Assembly: GCA_009787135.1 (NCBI GenBank)
Contig: WRGP01000239.1
Coordinates: forward strand, 1-20,437
Direction: 5' to 3'
DNA: 20,437 nt
From: Bacillota bacterium
GTDB lineage: Bacteria > Bacillota > Clostridia > Christensenellales > Aristaeellaceae
Shown piece by piece: positions 8,756-15,953 of the stretch; positions within the stretch are counted from its first letter, which is position 1; each line of letters starts with the position of its first letter. The position numbers and the translations under genes are program-made. Below the pieces are notes generated by a model. That model worked only from the letters and a program-made list of their open reading frames with translations. It was not told the DNA's origin and ran no database searches.

Positions 8756-9745
8756 TCACAATTTGGTGAGGCAGACCGTCGCCTCGTTTCGGTTGTGGAA
8801 GAGCTGGCGGATGTTTTCCACCCGGTATGCTTTTGCGAGAATAGACCCGGCGCGGGCGACGAGCGGGAACCATTTCTCCGTATTTTCAGGCAGCTTGAGC
8901 GTGAGAATAACCGCGCCGCCGGGCCGGAGGCAGGCCGCCCCCTGAGCCGTTAGCGCCGCGGATTCGGCGCTGTCCATCTTCATGTCATTGACCATCAGGT
9001 CGCAAGGGGCGGGCGAGCGGAGGTATGCCTGGGCTGTGGCTTTGACGTGGGTGACGCGCGTATCCCTCGCGAGGCGGGGATCGAGATCCGCGGGGTCAAC
9101 CGCCGTCACATAGAGCCCGCGTCTTCGCAGGACGCGCGTCCAGCCGCCCGGCGCCGCGCCAAGATCCAGCGCGCGCATGCCGTCCGACAGCGGAACGCCG
9201 AATACCTCCAGCGCTTCCAGCAGCTTGAATTCCGCGCGGCTGATCTGCCCTTCCTCCCATTTAAAACGGCGCATGCCGCCCGCCCAGTCGCTCAGGTTTT
9301 CCGCGGGCGTGGAAAGACCAAGCCATCCCGTGCCTTGCGCCAAGAAAACGGAAAGCACCCATTCAGGCCGCTTGACGCTCAACTCCGCTCCGGTTTGCGC
9401 TATGATGGCTGAGGAAAGCGCCTCATTGACGTCAAAGCGCTTATACGCGGGCGTGTATCCCTCCGCGATGACAGACTGCACGGAAAAGCGTGTGCCCGCG
9501 TGAAGGCGCTCCAACAGGGATGAAGAAAGCCCCCGTTGGAGTCCTTCCATATCGAAGGGCGTACCTTCAAGCGGTACTTCTATCTCCGCCGGGCACAGAT
9601 GCCTGAGAAAGATAGGCTTCTTGTGCGGCGTTACACCCTCGCACAGCGCTACGCCGGGCATGAGATATCTGGCTACCTTGGGGCCGCCAGCTTCACGCAG
9701 CGCCAGGGGAAGCGCGTCCGCCTGGGCGGTGAGGATATAGCGCAT
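8756..9745 (-). CDS. FtsJ/RlmM-type SAM-dependent RNA methyltransferase (329 aa)
   Basis: A class I S-adenosylmethionine methyltransferase of the FtsJ/RrmJ fold, a family that mostly 2'-O-methylates rRNA. The SAM-binding motif LDLGAAPGGW is at about 191-200. The full K-D-K-E catalytic tetrad of the family is visible: Lys174 in SRAEFKLLE, Asp in VNDMKMD (about 252), Lys in LTLKLPE (about 284) and Glu in RNEATV (about 319). The N-terminal 165 residues are less recognisable and may bind RNA, as the THUMP-like region does in RlmM. The start codon overlaps the asnS stop codon (TAATG), which implies translational coupling and co-transcription from the asnS promoter. The exact target nucleotide cannot be read from the sequence. 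Confidence 0.85.
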   Translation of the reverse strand: MRYILTAQADALPLALREAGGPKVARYLMPGVALCEGVTPHKKPIFLRHLCPAEIEVPLEGTPFDMEGLQRGLSSSLLERLHAGTRFSVQSVIAEGYTPAYKRFDVNEALSSAIIAQTGAELSVKRPEWVLSVFLAQGTGWLGLSTPAENLSDWAGGMRRFKWEEGQISRAEFKLLEALEVFGVPLSDGMRALDLGAAPGGWTRVLRRRGLYVTAVDPADLDPRLARDTRVTHVKATAQAYLRSPAPCDLMVNDMKMDSAESAALTAQGAACLRPGGAVILTLKLPENTEKWFPLVARAGSILAKAYRVENIRQLFHNRNEATVCLTKL

Positions 9746-11136
9746 TAAAATTCCGCCGAGCCCGTTGTGCGGGGGAACGGCAACACGTCGCGGATATTGG
9801 GGACGCCTGTCAGGTACATCACCAGGCGCTCAAAGCCAAGCCCAAAGCCCGCGTGCGGAACGCCGCCGTACTTGCGCAGATCCAGATACCACCAATAATC
9901 CTCCGTGTTCAGATTGCATTCCGTCATACGGCGCGTAAGGGTCTTAAGATCGTCCTCGCGCTGGCTGCCGCCTATGAGTTCGCCGATGCCGGGCACCAGC
10001 ATATCCGCCGCCGCGACGGTTTTACCGTCCTCATTGAGTTTCATATAGAACGCCTTGATCTCCTTGGGGTAGTCATAGATGAACACCGGGCATCCAAAGT
10101 GTTTCTCCGTCAGGTAGCGCTCATGCTCGGTCTGCAGGTCCATGCCCCAGTGAATGGGGTATTCAAATGGCTGGCCGCCGCTTTTCAGGATGTCAATGGC
10201 GTCCGTATAGGATACGCGCACGAAATCCGCACCGGCCACATGGGAAAGCCGCTCCATCAGGCCCTTGTCCACAAACTGGTTCAGGAACGCCATTTCCTCC
10301 GGCGCCTCGTCCATCACGCGGCGGATGATATACTTGACCATTTCCTCGGCTAAGTCCATGTCCTCCTTGAGCGTGGCAAAGGCGAGTTCCGGTTCGATCA
10401 TCCAGAACTCGGCCGCGTGGCGCGGCGTAAAGCTGCGCTCCGCGCGAAACGTGGGGCCAAAGGTATACACGTCGCGAAACGCCATGCAAAAGCTCTCCAC
10501 GTTGAGCTGGCCTGACACCGTCAGGCCGGCGGGCCTGCCGAAAAAGTCCTCGGACAGGTTGACAAGGCCATTTTCATCGCGCGGCGGGTTATCCGGGTCC
10601 AGCGTCGTCACGCGGAACATCTCGCCCGCGCCTTCGCAATCGCTGGTGGTGATGATCGGCGTATGCACGTAGACAAAGCCTTTCTCGTAGAAGAAGGCGT
10701 GGATAATTTGCGCGGCCAGCGAGCGGACGCGGAACACCGCGTTGAATAGATTCGTGCGCGGGCGCAGGTGCGCAATGCCGCGAAGAAACTCCACGGAGTG
10801 CTGTTTTTTTTGCAGCGGATACTCCGGCGTAGACGCGCCGACGATCGTGACGCTCGTGGCTTTAAGCTCAAAGGGCTGCCGCATGCCGGGAGTTGGGACG
10901 ATGGTTCCCTCCGCTTCAATGGCGCCGCCGACGTTAAGCCTTACGATTTCTTTATAATTGGCAAGCACGTTTTCCTCCAAGACGATTTGCAGCGGCTTGA
11001 AGAAAGTGCCGTCGTGCAGCGTGATAAACGCGAAAGCCTTTGAATCGCGCACCGTGCGCACCCATCCGCTGACGCGAACGCCTTCCATGGGCGTTTCCGG
11101 CGATGCCTTGTATAGGGCCCGGATCGTCCAGTCCAT
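9745..11136 (-). CDS. asnS: Asparaginyl-tRNA synthetase (463 aa)
   Basis: Charges tRNA-Asn with asparagine in the cytoplasm. The N-terminal OB-fold anticodon-binding domain (VRVSGWVRTVRDSKAFAFI) is followed by the class II catalytic core: motif 2 around FRAERSFTPRHAAEFWMIEPE-type sequence and motif 3 GFGLGFERLVMYLTG, ending in PFPRTTGSAEF. That ending, and the absence of an AspRS-type insertion domain, separate it from AspRS. The length is typical. The leader after the predicted transcription start is only about 40 nt, too short for a T-box, so this synthetase gene does not appear to be T-box controlled. The ATG is preceded by a purine-rich GGGGGGAGAGAG tract. The FtsJ-type methyltransferase gene follows with a one-base overlap. 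Confidence 0.95.
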   Translation of the reverse strand: MDWTIRALYKASPETPMEGVRVSGWVRTVRDSKAFAFITLHDGTFFKPLQIVLEENVLANYKEIVRLNVGGAIEAEGTIVPTPGMRQPFELKATSVTIVGASTPEYPLQKKQHSVEFLRGIAHLRPRTNLFNAVFRVRSLAAQIIHAFFYEKGFVYVHTPIITTSDCEGAGEMFRVTTLDPDNPPRDENGLVNLSEDFFGRPAGLTVSGQLNVESFCMAFRDVYTFGPTFRAERSFTPRHAAEFWMIEPELAFATLKEDMDLAEEMVKYIIRRVMDEAPEEMAFLNQFVDKGLMERLSHVAGADFVRVSYTDAIDILKSGGQPFEYPIHWGMDLQTEHERYLTEKHFGCPVFIYDYPKEIKAFYMKLNEDGKTVAAADMLVPGIGELIGGSQREDDLKTLTRRMTECNLNTEDYWWYLDLRKYGGVPHAGFGLGFERLVMYLTGVPNIRDVLPFPRTTGSAEF

Positions 11137-11184
11137 GCTCTCTCCCCCCCCCAGTTTTGAATGTTCAAACGGTTAGAATGCCTT

Positions 11185-11213
11185 AGTATAGCACCTGATG
11201 GGGGTTTATACAA
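11185..11213 (-). promoter_or_regulatory. Promoter of asnS
   Basis: On the minus strand: TTGTAT (11208-11213) as a weak -35, a 17-bp spacer, and TATACT (11185-11190) with an extended -10 TGC just upstream. The good extended -10 can compensate for the poor -35. Transcription would start near 11178, about 42 nt before the ATG. Confidence 0.75.
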
Positions 11214-11229
11214 CATTGCGGCGGGAAAA

Positions 11230-11252
11230 GTCACGCCAAATGTCACGCCAAA
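11230..11252. repeat. Tandem 11-bp direct repeat upstream of the asnS promoter
   Basis: GTCACGCCAAA occurs at 11230-11240 and again at 11242-11252, a 12-bp period of about one helical turn. The pair ends 16 bp upstream of the asnS -35 box, a position suited to a transcription activator. The factor is unknown. Confidence 0.6.
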
Positions 11253-11263
11253 CGCACGAAAGA

Positions 11264-11284
11264 GGTATCCGCTCAAACGATACC
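11264..11284 (-). terminator. Weak terminator-like hairpin after the ABC operon
   Basis: A 6-bp inverted repeat (GGTATC 11264-11269 with GATACC 11279-11284) with a 9-nt loop is followed on the minus strand by TCTTTC only. It lies between the permease stop and the asnS promoter. The short stem and poor U-tract make it doubtful. Confidence 0.3.
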
Positions 11285-11331
11285 GGGGCAATGGTTTTTG
11301 AGCACGCCCCCAATACAATTACGCTTTCCGT

Positions 11332-12021
11332 TCAAAATTCGCGTCTTGCGTAAACCTTTTGAGAAATCATATACGACAGCGCCAGAAGCAACGCCGCGCC
11401 TATCAACATACATACCGCTGTCCATACGGTGTTTGCGAACGCCCATTCCACAGCCGAAAGCAAAAACTGCTGAAACGCGTCGTTGAAATACCCAAACATA
11501 TAAACCGCCGACACCACGATCGCAAAACCGATTATCGGGACATAAAATCCAAGCCCCCTTCCTCTGGCGTACCCTATTTTGAATAACAACGGAAAAGAGC
11601 ACAAATTCATAACCGCATACAGCAACAGGCTGCCGCATATTATCAAAAATATTGCGCTACAATCGGCATGGAAGCTGTGCGCGATGCCAAATGCCGTTCG
11701 CCCGTAAAGCAGTCTGGAATATAGAATCGTAATGACAGTCCCCGCGGTAAACCCGACAAGCTGCATGAGGAGCGACAAGCCATAACGCGCGCTGACAATC
11801 GCCTTGCGGGTTACCGGCAAAGTCAGGTATAGATTATCGAGTTTTCCTTTCTCCTCCACTGCGAAAGGGTTGACCGAGAACGAGAACATCATGAACGCCA
11901 TGAGGGGAATGACTATCGGCACAAAGAAAAATCCGTACAGAAGAGTCGTACACGGGATGATGATGAACCTTTTTTGATAACACTTCATGCCTATCCAATC
12001 GAGTTTTATCATGTTAAGCAT
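11332..12021 (-). CDS. ABC-2 type membrane permease subunit (229 aa)
   Basis: The integral-membrane partner of the ATPase encoded just upstream. The protein has about six hydrophobic segments, starting with a long one around FFFVPIVIPLMAFMMFSF, and the conserved phrase DNLYLTLPVTRKAIVSARY that is typical of ABC-2 family exporters of the YtrC/BcrB kind. The start at 12021 (MLNMIKLDW) is chosen over the in-frame ATG at 12060 because GGAGAGGAGG (12029-12038) lies 7 bases upstream. It overlaps the end of the ATPase gene by 8 bp, so translation is probably coupled. The transported substrate is unknown; relatives are linked to cell-envelope stress or antibiotic export. Confidence 0.85.
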   Translation of the reverse strand: MLNMIKLDWIGMKCYQKRFIIIPCTTLLYGFFFVPIVIPLMAFMMFSFSVNPFAVEEKGKLDNLYLTLPVTRKAIVSARYGLSLLMQLVGFTAGTVITILYSRLLYGRTAFGIAHSFHADCSAIFLIICGSLLLYAVMNLCSFPLLFKIGYARGRGLGFYVPIIGFAIVVSAVYMFGYFNDAFQQFLLSAVEWAFANTVWTAVCMLIGAALLLALSYMISQKVYARREF

Positions 12022-12862
12022 ACTTCGACCTCCTCTCCATATAGACAACCACATCATCAATCGTCGCGCGTTCCGTTATCACTTCCGGCGGCAAACCGCC
12101 TATGTCCGCTAACGCCATAAGGCACTCATACCCGTTGCTGTGCTCGCGCAGTCCAATCGCCGATTTTCGTTTATCCTCCGGCAGTTTCCCTCCGCGCACA
12201 ACGCAATACCCGGATGTCAGTTCCTCTTTATCGCCGCAAAACGATACAACGCCGTGGCTGATATACACTATCATATCCGCGATGCGTTCAAGGTCGCTGG
12301 TAATATGCGTGGAAAACAGGATTGTCCGCTCATCGTTTACCATATATTCCCGCATGATGTCCAGAATTTCGTCGCGGGCAACAGGGTCAAGCCCGCTCGT
12401 GGGTTCGTCCAGCAAGAGCAGCTTCGCGCTGTGTGACAAGTGAACCGCCATCGCGAGTTTCATCTTCATGCCGCGCGAAAAACGCTTAAATTTCTTTTTC
12501 GGGTCAAGCTCAAAGCGCGACAGGTATTTGCGGTATTCATGTGCGTCCCAGTCGCGGTAAAAGGGCTTTATACCTTTTTCTACGTCTATCGGCGTCCAGT
12601 CCTCTTGAAAATACGGTTGGTCAATCATAACGCCTAAGTTCTCTTTGACGCTTATATCGCCGTCAGGCTTGTCCAGCAGGCGAATTTCGCCGCTGTCTTT
12701 GAGCGTCATACCCAGCATCGCTTTGAGCATAGTGGTTTTTCCCGCACCGTTCGGCCCAACGAAGCCGCAGCATAGTCCCTGCGGAACGTCAAAGCTGACG
12801 TTTTGAAGCGCAAAACCTGGGTAGCGTTTACACAGATTCTTAATTTCAATCGCATGGGTCAT
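12014..12862 (-). CDS. ABC transporter ATP-binding subunit (282 aa)
   Basis: Powers the adjacent ABC-2 permease. All ATPase motifs are present: Walker A GPNGAGKTT, a Q-loop region (VMIDQPY), an ABC signature in the variant form FSRGMKMKLAMA, Walker B LLLLDEPTSGLDP and the H-loop STHI. The C-terminal part after about residue 220 is the short accessory domain common in YtrB/BcrA-type subunits. The start is supported by GGAGGA (12871-12876). The gene overlaps the upstream GntR gene by 17 bp and the downstream permease by 8 bp, forming one tightly packed operon. A role in envelope-stress response or drug export is inferred from the YtrA-type regulator, not seen directly. Confidence 0.92.
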   Translation of the reverse strand: MTHAIEIKNLCKRYPGFALQNVSFDVPQGLCCGFVGPNGAGKTTMLKAMLGMTLKDSGEIRLLDKPDGDISVKENLGVMIDQPYFQEDWTPIDVEKGIKPFYRDWDAHEYRKYLSRFELDPKKKFKRFSRGMKMKLAMAVHLSHSAKLLLLDEPTSGLDPVARDEILDIMREYMVNDERTILFSTHITSDLERIADMIVYISHGVVSFCGDKEELTSGYCVVRGGKLPEDKRKSAIGLREHSNGYECLMALADIGGLPPEVITERATIDDVVVYMERRSKYA

Positions 12863-13229
12863 TGAAAGTTTCCTCCAATCTGTTTTGCAATTCGGAAAGC
12901 GTCAGTCCCGCCGCCCTGCCCTTATCCGCCGCTGTCCGCAACGCGTCGTCAACGGAACGCAAATACTGCTGACGAACCATGTCCGCGTTGCCCTTGACGA
13001 AACAGCCGCGCCCTTGCACGGTATAAATCAGTCCTTCCGCTTCAAGGTCGCCGTATGCGCGGGTCGTCGTAATGACGCTTACCCGTAAATCCCGCGCGAG
13101 TTGACGCATGGAGGTCAGCGGCTCATCAGCCGACAGTGATCCTGCAAGAATTTGCGCCTTGATCTGCATTTTGATTTGCTCATAAGCGGGAATCTCGCTT
13201 TGCAGGGAAACGATGATAGCCAAGCACAT
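12846..13229 (-). CDS. GntR-family (YtrA-type) transcriptional regulator (127 aa)
   Basis: Likely autorepressor of the following ABC operon. The N-terminal winged helix carries the family pattern PAYEQIKMQIKAQILAG then TSMRQLARDLRVSVITTTRAY then LEAEGLIYTVQGRGCFV. Only a short helical tail of about 50 residues follows, as in the YtrA subfamily, rather than a large ligand domain. The ATG at 13229 has a modest AAGG site. A TTG seven bases further in (LAIIVSLQSE) with AAGGTGAT in front is a plausible alternative. The frame upstream of 13229 covers the promoter and is rejected. The gene heads the ABC ATPase-permease operon and sits behind a consensus promoter whose -10 overlaps an imperfect palindrome. 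Confidence 0.9.
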   Translation of the reverse strand: MCLAIIVSLQSEIPAYEQIKMQIKAQILAGSLSADEPLTSMRQLARDLRVSVITTTRAYGDLEAEGLIYTVQGRGCFVKGNADMVRQQYLRSVDDALRTAADKGRAAGLTLSELQNRLEETFNDPCD

Positions 13230-13243
13230 CACCTTGCCTTTTC

Positions 13244-13264
13244 TGTATATGTATAGTATATGCA
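13244..13264. promoter_or_regulatory. Probable operator of the GntR-ABC operon
   Basis: An imperfect 7-7-7 inverted repeat (TGTATAT, 7-bp spacer, ATATGCA) overlaps the -10 box of the operon. The same stretch also contains a direct repeat GTATATG at 13245-13251 and 13256-13262, one helical turn apart. The position suits repression by the GntR protein encoded by the first gene. Binding is inferred. Confidence 0.55.
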
Positions 13265-13283
13265 CTATTGGCGCATTTGTCAA
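13255..13283 (-). promoter_or_regulatory. Consensus SigA promoter of the GntR-ABC operon
   Basis: On the minus strand: TTGACA (13278-13283), a 17-bp spacer and TATACT (13255-13260). This is close to a perfect promoter, consistent with a gene kept off by a repressor at the overlapping palindrome. Confidence 0.88.
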
Positions 13284-13435
13284 TCCCTATGGCCTTTGAG
13301 TTATCCCATTATTTCACCGCCAAGCGAAGCGGAGGTCAGGGAGGAAGGATAATTGAAGGTTTTTAGGTTTTTTACGAAGGAGATCAGCAATACCGTGTTT
13401 GGCTTTGCCAGCGCAGATAAGAACGGTACGGCGTT

Positions 13436-14039
13436 TTACTCGCCGCGAATGGCTTCAATCAAGTTCACGCTTCGCGATAAACGCACCGAATACAGCGTGG
13501 TACAAGCGACTACCGCCGCTATGATACCGACCGCCGCCGCGATTGAACCAATAGGCATCAACCGCTCGGTATGTGCGGCCATCATAGCGTCCACGCCCGT
13601 CGATATGGCGAAATACGCGAACGGTATGCTTATCGCGCCGCCGTAGACAAGCGATTTCAATCCATACAGCAGGCTTTCGGCGACGAACATTTTCAGTATT
13701 CCTGATTTCGTCTCTCCGACGCTTTTCAGTATCGCGATTTCCTTCCGGCGGACGCCCGATTGCGTGGCTATCGTACTTATAACACCGCTTAACCCGATAA
13801 AAACAACCGCTCCCACGAAGATAAACAATACCGAGCTGAGTACCGTATGAACGCTGTCGCTCGCGTTCTTATCCGCTTCAAGGTTATAATAATACGCGCC
13901 TTTGCTTTGCAACTGCGCAGTATAAAATTCCCTAAGCCCTTTAGCGTCCACTGTTTCAAAAAGCCAAACTGCCCGTGCCGGGCTGTTTTTCGGCGCGATA
14001 ATATTAAGCGGTATATCGGCGTCAAGACAAATTCTCAGT
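13436..14039 (-). pseudogene. 5'-truncated FtsX-family ABC permease
   Basis: The C-terminal part of an FtsX/MacB-like ABC permease. From about 13990 down it reads RAVWLFETVDAKG, then a transmembrane segment (VLFIFVGAVVFIGLSGV), the family phrase RRKEIAILKSVGETKSGILKMFVAESLLYGLKSL, two more membrane segments, and the usual end SVNLIEAIRGE. The first transmembrane segment and most of the extracytoplasmic domain are missing. The frame stays open upstream to a stop at about 14117 but has no start codon with a ribosome site. Only a GTG at 13951 would give a 171-residue fragment. The open frame runs into the 3' end of the neighbouring 249-aa gene in another frame, so the true break lies somewhere around 13990-14116. 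No partner ATPase gene is adjacent. It is probably a decayed remnant. Confidence 0.75.
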
Positions 14040-14789
14040 TCAACCGGAAATTCTGTAAGGTGTCCATCCGGCGCTACTGTCAGGGATTGTAAAGTCGTCT
14101 GCTGTAACGGTTTTTAGGAGATAAGGCTTCAAAGGGAGGTTGTCAAAGACCATGCTTGCCACATTGCGGACGATAAGGCCATCTGAAACCATTTTGTGGC
14201 CGTCAAGATACAATCTTGCTTGCGGTAAGTATAGTGCGTGTTGATCGCAGTTTACTCTTCCGCGTAATCGGGAGTTTACGACAAGTTCCGGCGCAACACC
14301 GTCATTGGCAAACATAATGTGATCCAAATAGTCGTCCGGTTCCCCCAATGGTTCCAGACCGATGGGATGCACTGAATAACCTTCTTTTTTCAGCCTGTTG
14401 GGGGACTTCAGCAACCCATCGGAAAGTATTTTTTCATAAGTTGGAAGTGTTGTACTATGTATCAAAAAACGAGAGTCGGAGGGCCGTATGGAAGAATCTT
14501 TGTAATGCGTTTTGAAGGCAAGGTTCACGTCATCCTTTGAAATGAGAATGATTTTTCTGCTGTGATCGGTTTCATACTGAATGAAATCCGCGAAAAGCTC
14601 ATTGAAGAAAGCATACTGCGGCGTCATTGAAACGGAATAGCAACCATGTTCAGAGCGCTGTTGAAAAAGCATCCCCTGAACATTTTCGTCAATCGAAAGT
14701 ATCGTCCAAGTGCGATCGTACTTCCCATCATGGGTAAAGGGGTTATCATCATTCATGTTGTAATCTGGTGGAGCAATATAAATCTGCAT
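14040..14789 (-). CDS. Orphan protein with possible Tpt1/KptA-like ADP-ribosyltransferase fold (249 aa)
   Basis: I do not recognise this gene with certainty. Residues 108-249 resemble the ADP-ribosyltransferase fold of RNA 2'-phosphotransferases (Tpt1/KptA). FLIHSTT (108-114) followed by ILSDGLL (121-127) fits the H-[GS]-T...I..EGL opening strand and helix. LYLDGHKMVSDGL (193-205) fits the family's L-x-IDA-x-x-M-x-x-DG segment. NLPLKPYLL (217-225) fits the closing V-P-x-x-Y-L. The first 105 residues do not look like the KptA winged helix and are unknown. The ATG at 14789 overlaps the stop of the transposase remnant (TGATG), and its Shine-Dalgarno AAGGAG (14798-14803) lies inside the transposase codons, so translation appears coupled. 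No antitoxin-like partner is seen. The 3' end overlaps the open frame of the FtsX fragment. The function is unproven; an RNA- or nucleotide-modifying enzyme or toxin is possible. Confidence 0.6.
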   Translation of the reverse strand: MQIYIAPPDYNMNDDNPFTHDGKYDRTWTILSIDENVQGMLFQQRSEHGCYSVSMTPQYAFFNELFADFIQYETDHSRKIILISKDDVNLAFKTHYKDSSIRPSDSRFLIHSTTLPTYEKILSDGLLKSPNRLKKEGYSVHPIGLEPLGEPDDYLDHIMFANDGVAPELVVNSRLRGRVNCDQHALYLPQARLYLDGHKMVSDGLIVRNVASMVFDNLPLKPYLLKTVTADDFTIPDSSAGWTPYRISG

Positions 14790-15321
14790 CACTGCAACTC
14801 CTTCACTCTCTTCGGTGGCGTCACCTCATACGGCCTGTTTTCTTTAAGGATGGTGAAAATGATGTTGCACAACTTCCTGGAGACTGCGCCCACGGTGATC
14901 AGATGATGTTTTCCAAGCGCTTTGAGGAATTGGTAATACTCAGGCAGAATCGGATCGCAGAACGCCGCTTGGTTGGCAGCAAGCCAAATAGCCCGTCGAA
15001 GATACGGAGAGCCGCGTTTGGATATTTTTTGCTTTGTCCCGGTAAACTCACCGGATTGCGTAACCTTCACATCCAAACCGGCAAAGGCTACCAGTTTACC
15101 CGGCGCATCAAAACGGCGAATGCCGCGGATCTCGCTGATAATGATAGCGCTCAACATATCACCGATGCCCGGAATAGTTGTAATGACTTGATGACATACG
15201 CGATCCTGGTTCGTGCTGTCGCTTCAATTTCAAGCAAAAGATACAACAGTAGGGATCTCAGTTCAGTGTCAAAATCATGCAAGGCTATTATTTGCTCAAA
15301 CGTGATATCTTTGTGGAACAT
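14789..15321 (-). pseudogene. Frameshifted and 5'-deleted IS110-family transposase
   Basis: Remnant of an IS110-family (Transposase_20) enzyme. The intact C-terminal part in one frame reads HQVITTIPGIGDMLSAII, then KLVAFAGLDVKVTQSG, KQKISKRGSPYLRRAIW, and ILKENRPYEV, all landmark phrases of the family. That frame has a stop codon at 15224-15226. Upstream, a second frame from about 15321 carries DFDTELRSLLLYLLLEIEA, which fits the helical linker that normally precedes the C-terminal domain, so a frameshift and small deletion lie at about 15205-15245. The N-terminal RuvC-like DEDD nuclease domain is absent, so the copy is inactive. A 122-residue fragment from the ATG at 15157 could still be translated. 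Its stop codon overlaps the start of the 249-aa gene. Confidence 0.85.
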
Positions 15322-15460
15322 GTTGTTTTCGCAAAGGTGAATATGTTGGTTGCTTTGGTGGTTGCGGCAAATAAATCTCTCCTAGCACAAAATAAGGCCC
15401 GCCAAATGCGCATTCGACACCCTTGGGTATCAAAGAGGCGTGGCGAGCACGATCAAGCAC

Positions 15461-15489
15461 AGTGTACCGTATACAACAACCAGTGTCAA
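15461..15489 (-). promoter_or_regulatory. Promoter upstream of the transposase remnant
   Basis: On the minus strand: TTGACA (15484-15489), a 17-bp spacer and TACACT (15461-15466). Transcription would run through the transposase remnant into the 249-aa orphan gene. About 70 nt downstream of the start there is AGGAGAG followed by TTG (near 15375), but only a 24-codon frame follows it. The promoter may be the original IS110 promoter, left after deletion of the transposase 5' half. Confidence 0.6.
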
Positions 15490-15823
15490 CACATTTTTGC
15501 CCGCTTTAATCTGTTTCGACCCAATTTAATCTTGGTTTTCTTTCAGTGCTTCTAGAGAGGCGGCTATAAAACGGATGAAACCTCTCGTTCAGAACCATCA
15601 AAGCAGCCACACACGTCATGCCTTTTTCTCCCTGCAAGCGTCACTGCTGATTCTGCTGGGCACGCACAGGGATTCACGGTAGGACTGGCTTGGGCGGACG
15701 TACCGTACCGCTAGTGGCTCTCAACGCCGTGGTCGCGGCTATGGCCGCTATGGGCAGCTATGAGCTCACCTTCGCTAAGGTGGACGGGAAACCGCCGGAT
15801 GGGGCGGACGCTTAAGGTTGATA
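15490..15823. other. Region without a recognisable gene; possible 3' end of a lost plus-strand gene
   Basis: No complete gene is seen. On the plus strand a frame open from 15651 ends at TAA 15813-15815 with G/C-biased third positions in its last 35 codons (ending MGSYELTFAKVDGKPPDGADA minus its first residue or so), nine bases before a strong terminator. It has no start codon with a ribosome site and no family match that I know. It may be the tail of a gene whose 5' part was deleted. The frame is short, so chance is a real alternative. Confidence 0.3.
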
Positions 15824-15861
15824 AAGGCTCCGCTGGCTTTGGCTAGCGGAGCCTTTTTTTT
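15824..15861 (+). terminator. Strong intrinsic terminator, plus strand
   Basis: A stem with arms AAGGCTCCGCT (15824-15834) and AGCGGAGCC (15845-15853) plus following T's, with a 10-nt loop, is followed by eight T's (15854-15861). No complete plus-strand gene lies upstream, so it probably belonged to a gene now lost or reduced to its tail. On the minus strand the T-tract is poor. Confidence 0.85.
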
Positions 15862-15879
15862 ACCGACACTTTACCGACA
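15859..15879. repeat. Tandem 10-bp direct repeat TTTACCGACA
   Basis: TTTACCGACA occurs at 15859-15868 and 15870-15879, 11 bp apart, directly after the plus-strand terminator and about 120 bp from the 3' end of tRNA-Lys. Paired direct repeats of this size beside a tRNA 3' end can be integrase arm-type sites, but no integrase is present and the match may be accidental. Confidence 0.4.
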
Positions 15880-15953
15880 GTTGCGCGGTATTCCTTAGTT
15901 TAGTGAGCGAATATTGTATGTAATGAAAAGTTTATAAATCGTCTAAGAATAGC

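Noticed and set aside
11137..11207. T-box leader for asnS
   Set aside because: The predicted leader is only about 40 nt and has no T-box consensus or specifier hairpin.
13353..13646. Plus-strand 97-aa gene antisense to the FtsX fragment
   Set aside because: Beyond the first 27 codons it is the reverse strand of conserved permease sequence, so it is not accepted as a gene.
15310..15375. Short TTG-started frame behind AGGAGAG upstream of the transposase remnant
   Set aside because: It stops after 24 codons and shows no similarity to an IS110 N-terminus.
15277..15555. Plus-strand 92-aa open frame opposite the transposase remnant
   Set aside because: It has no ribosome site and lies antisense to the IS110 remnant and its promoter.
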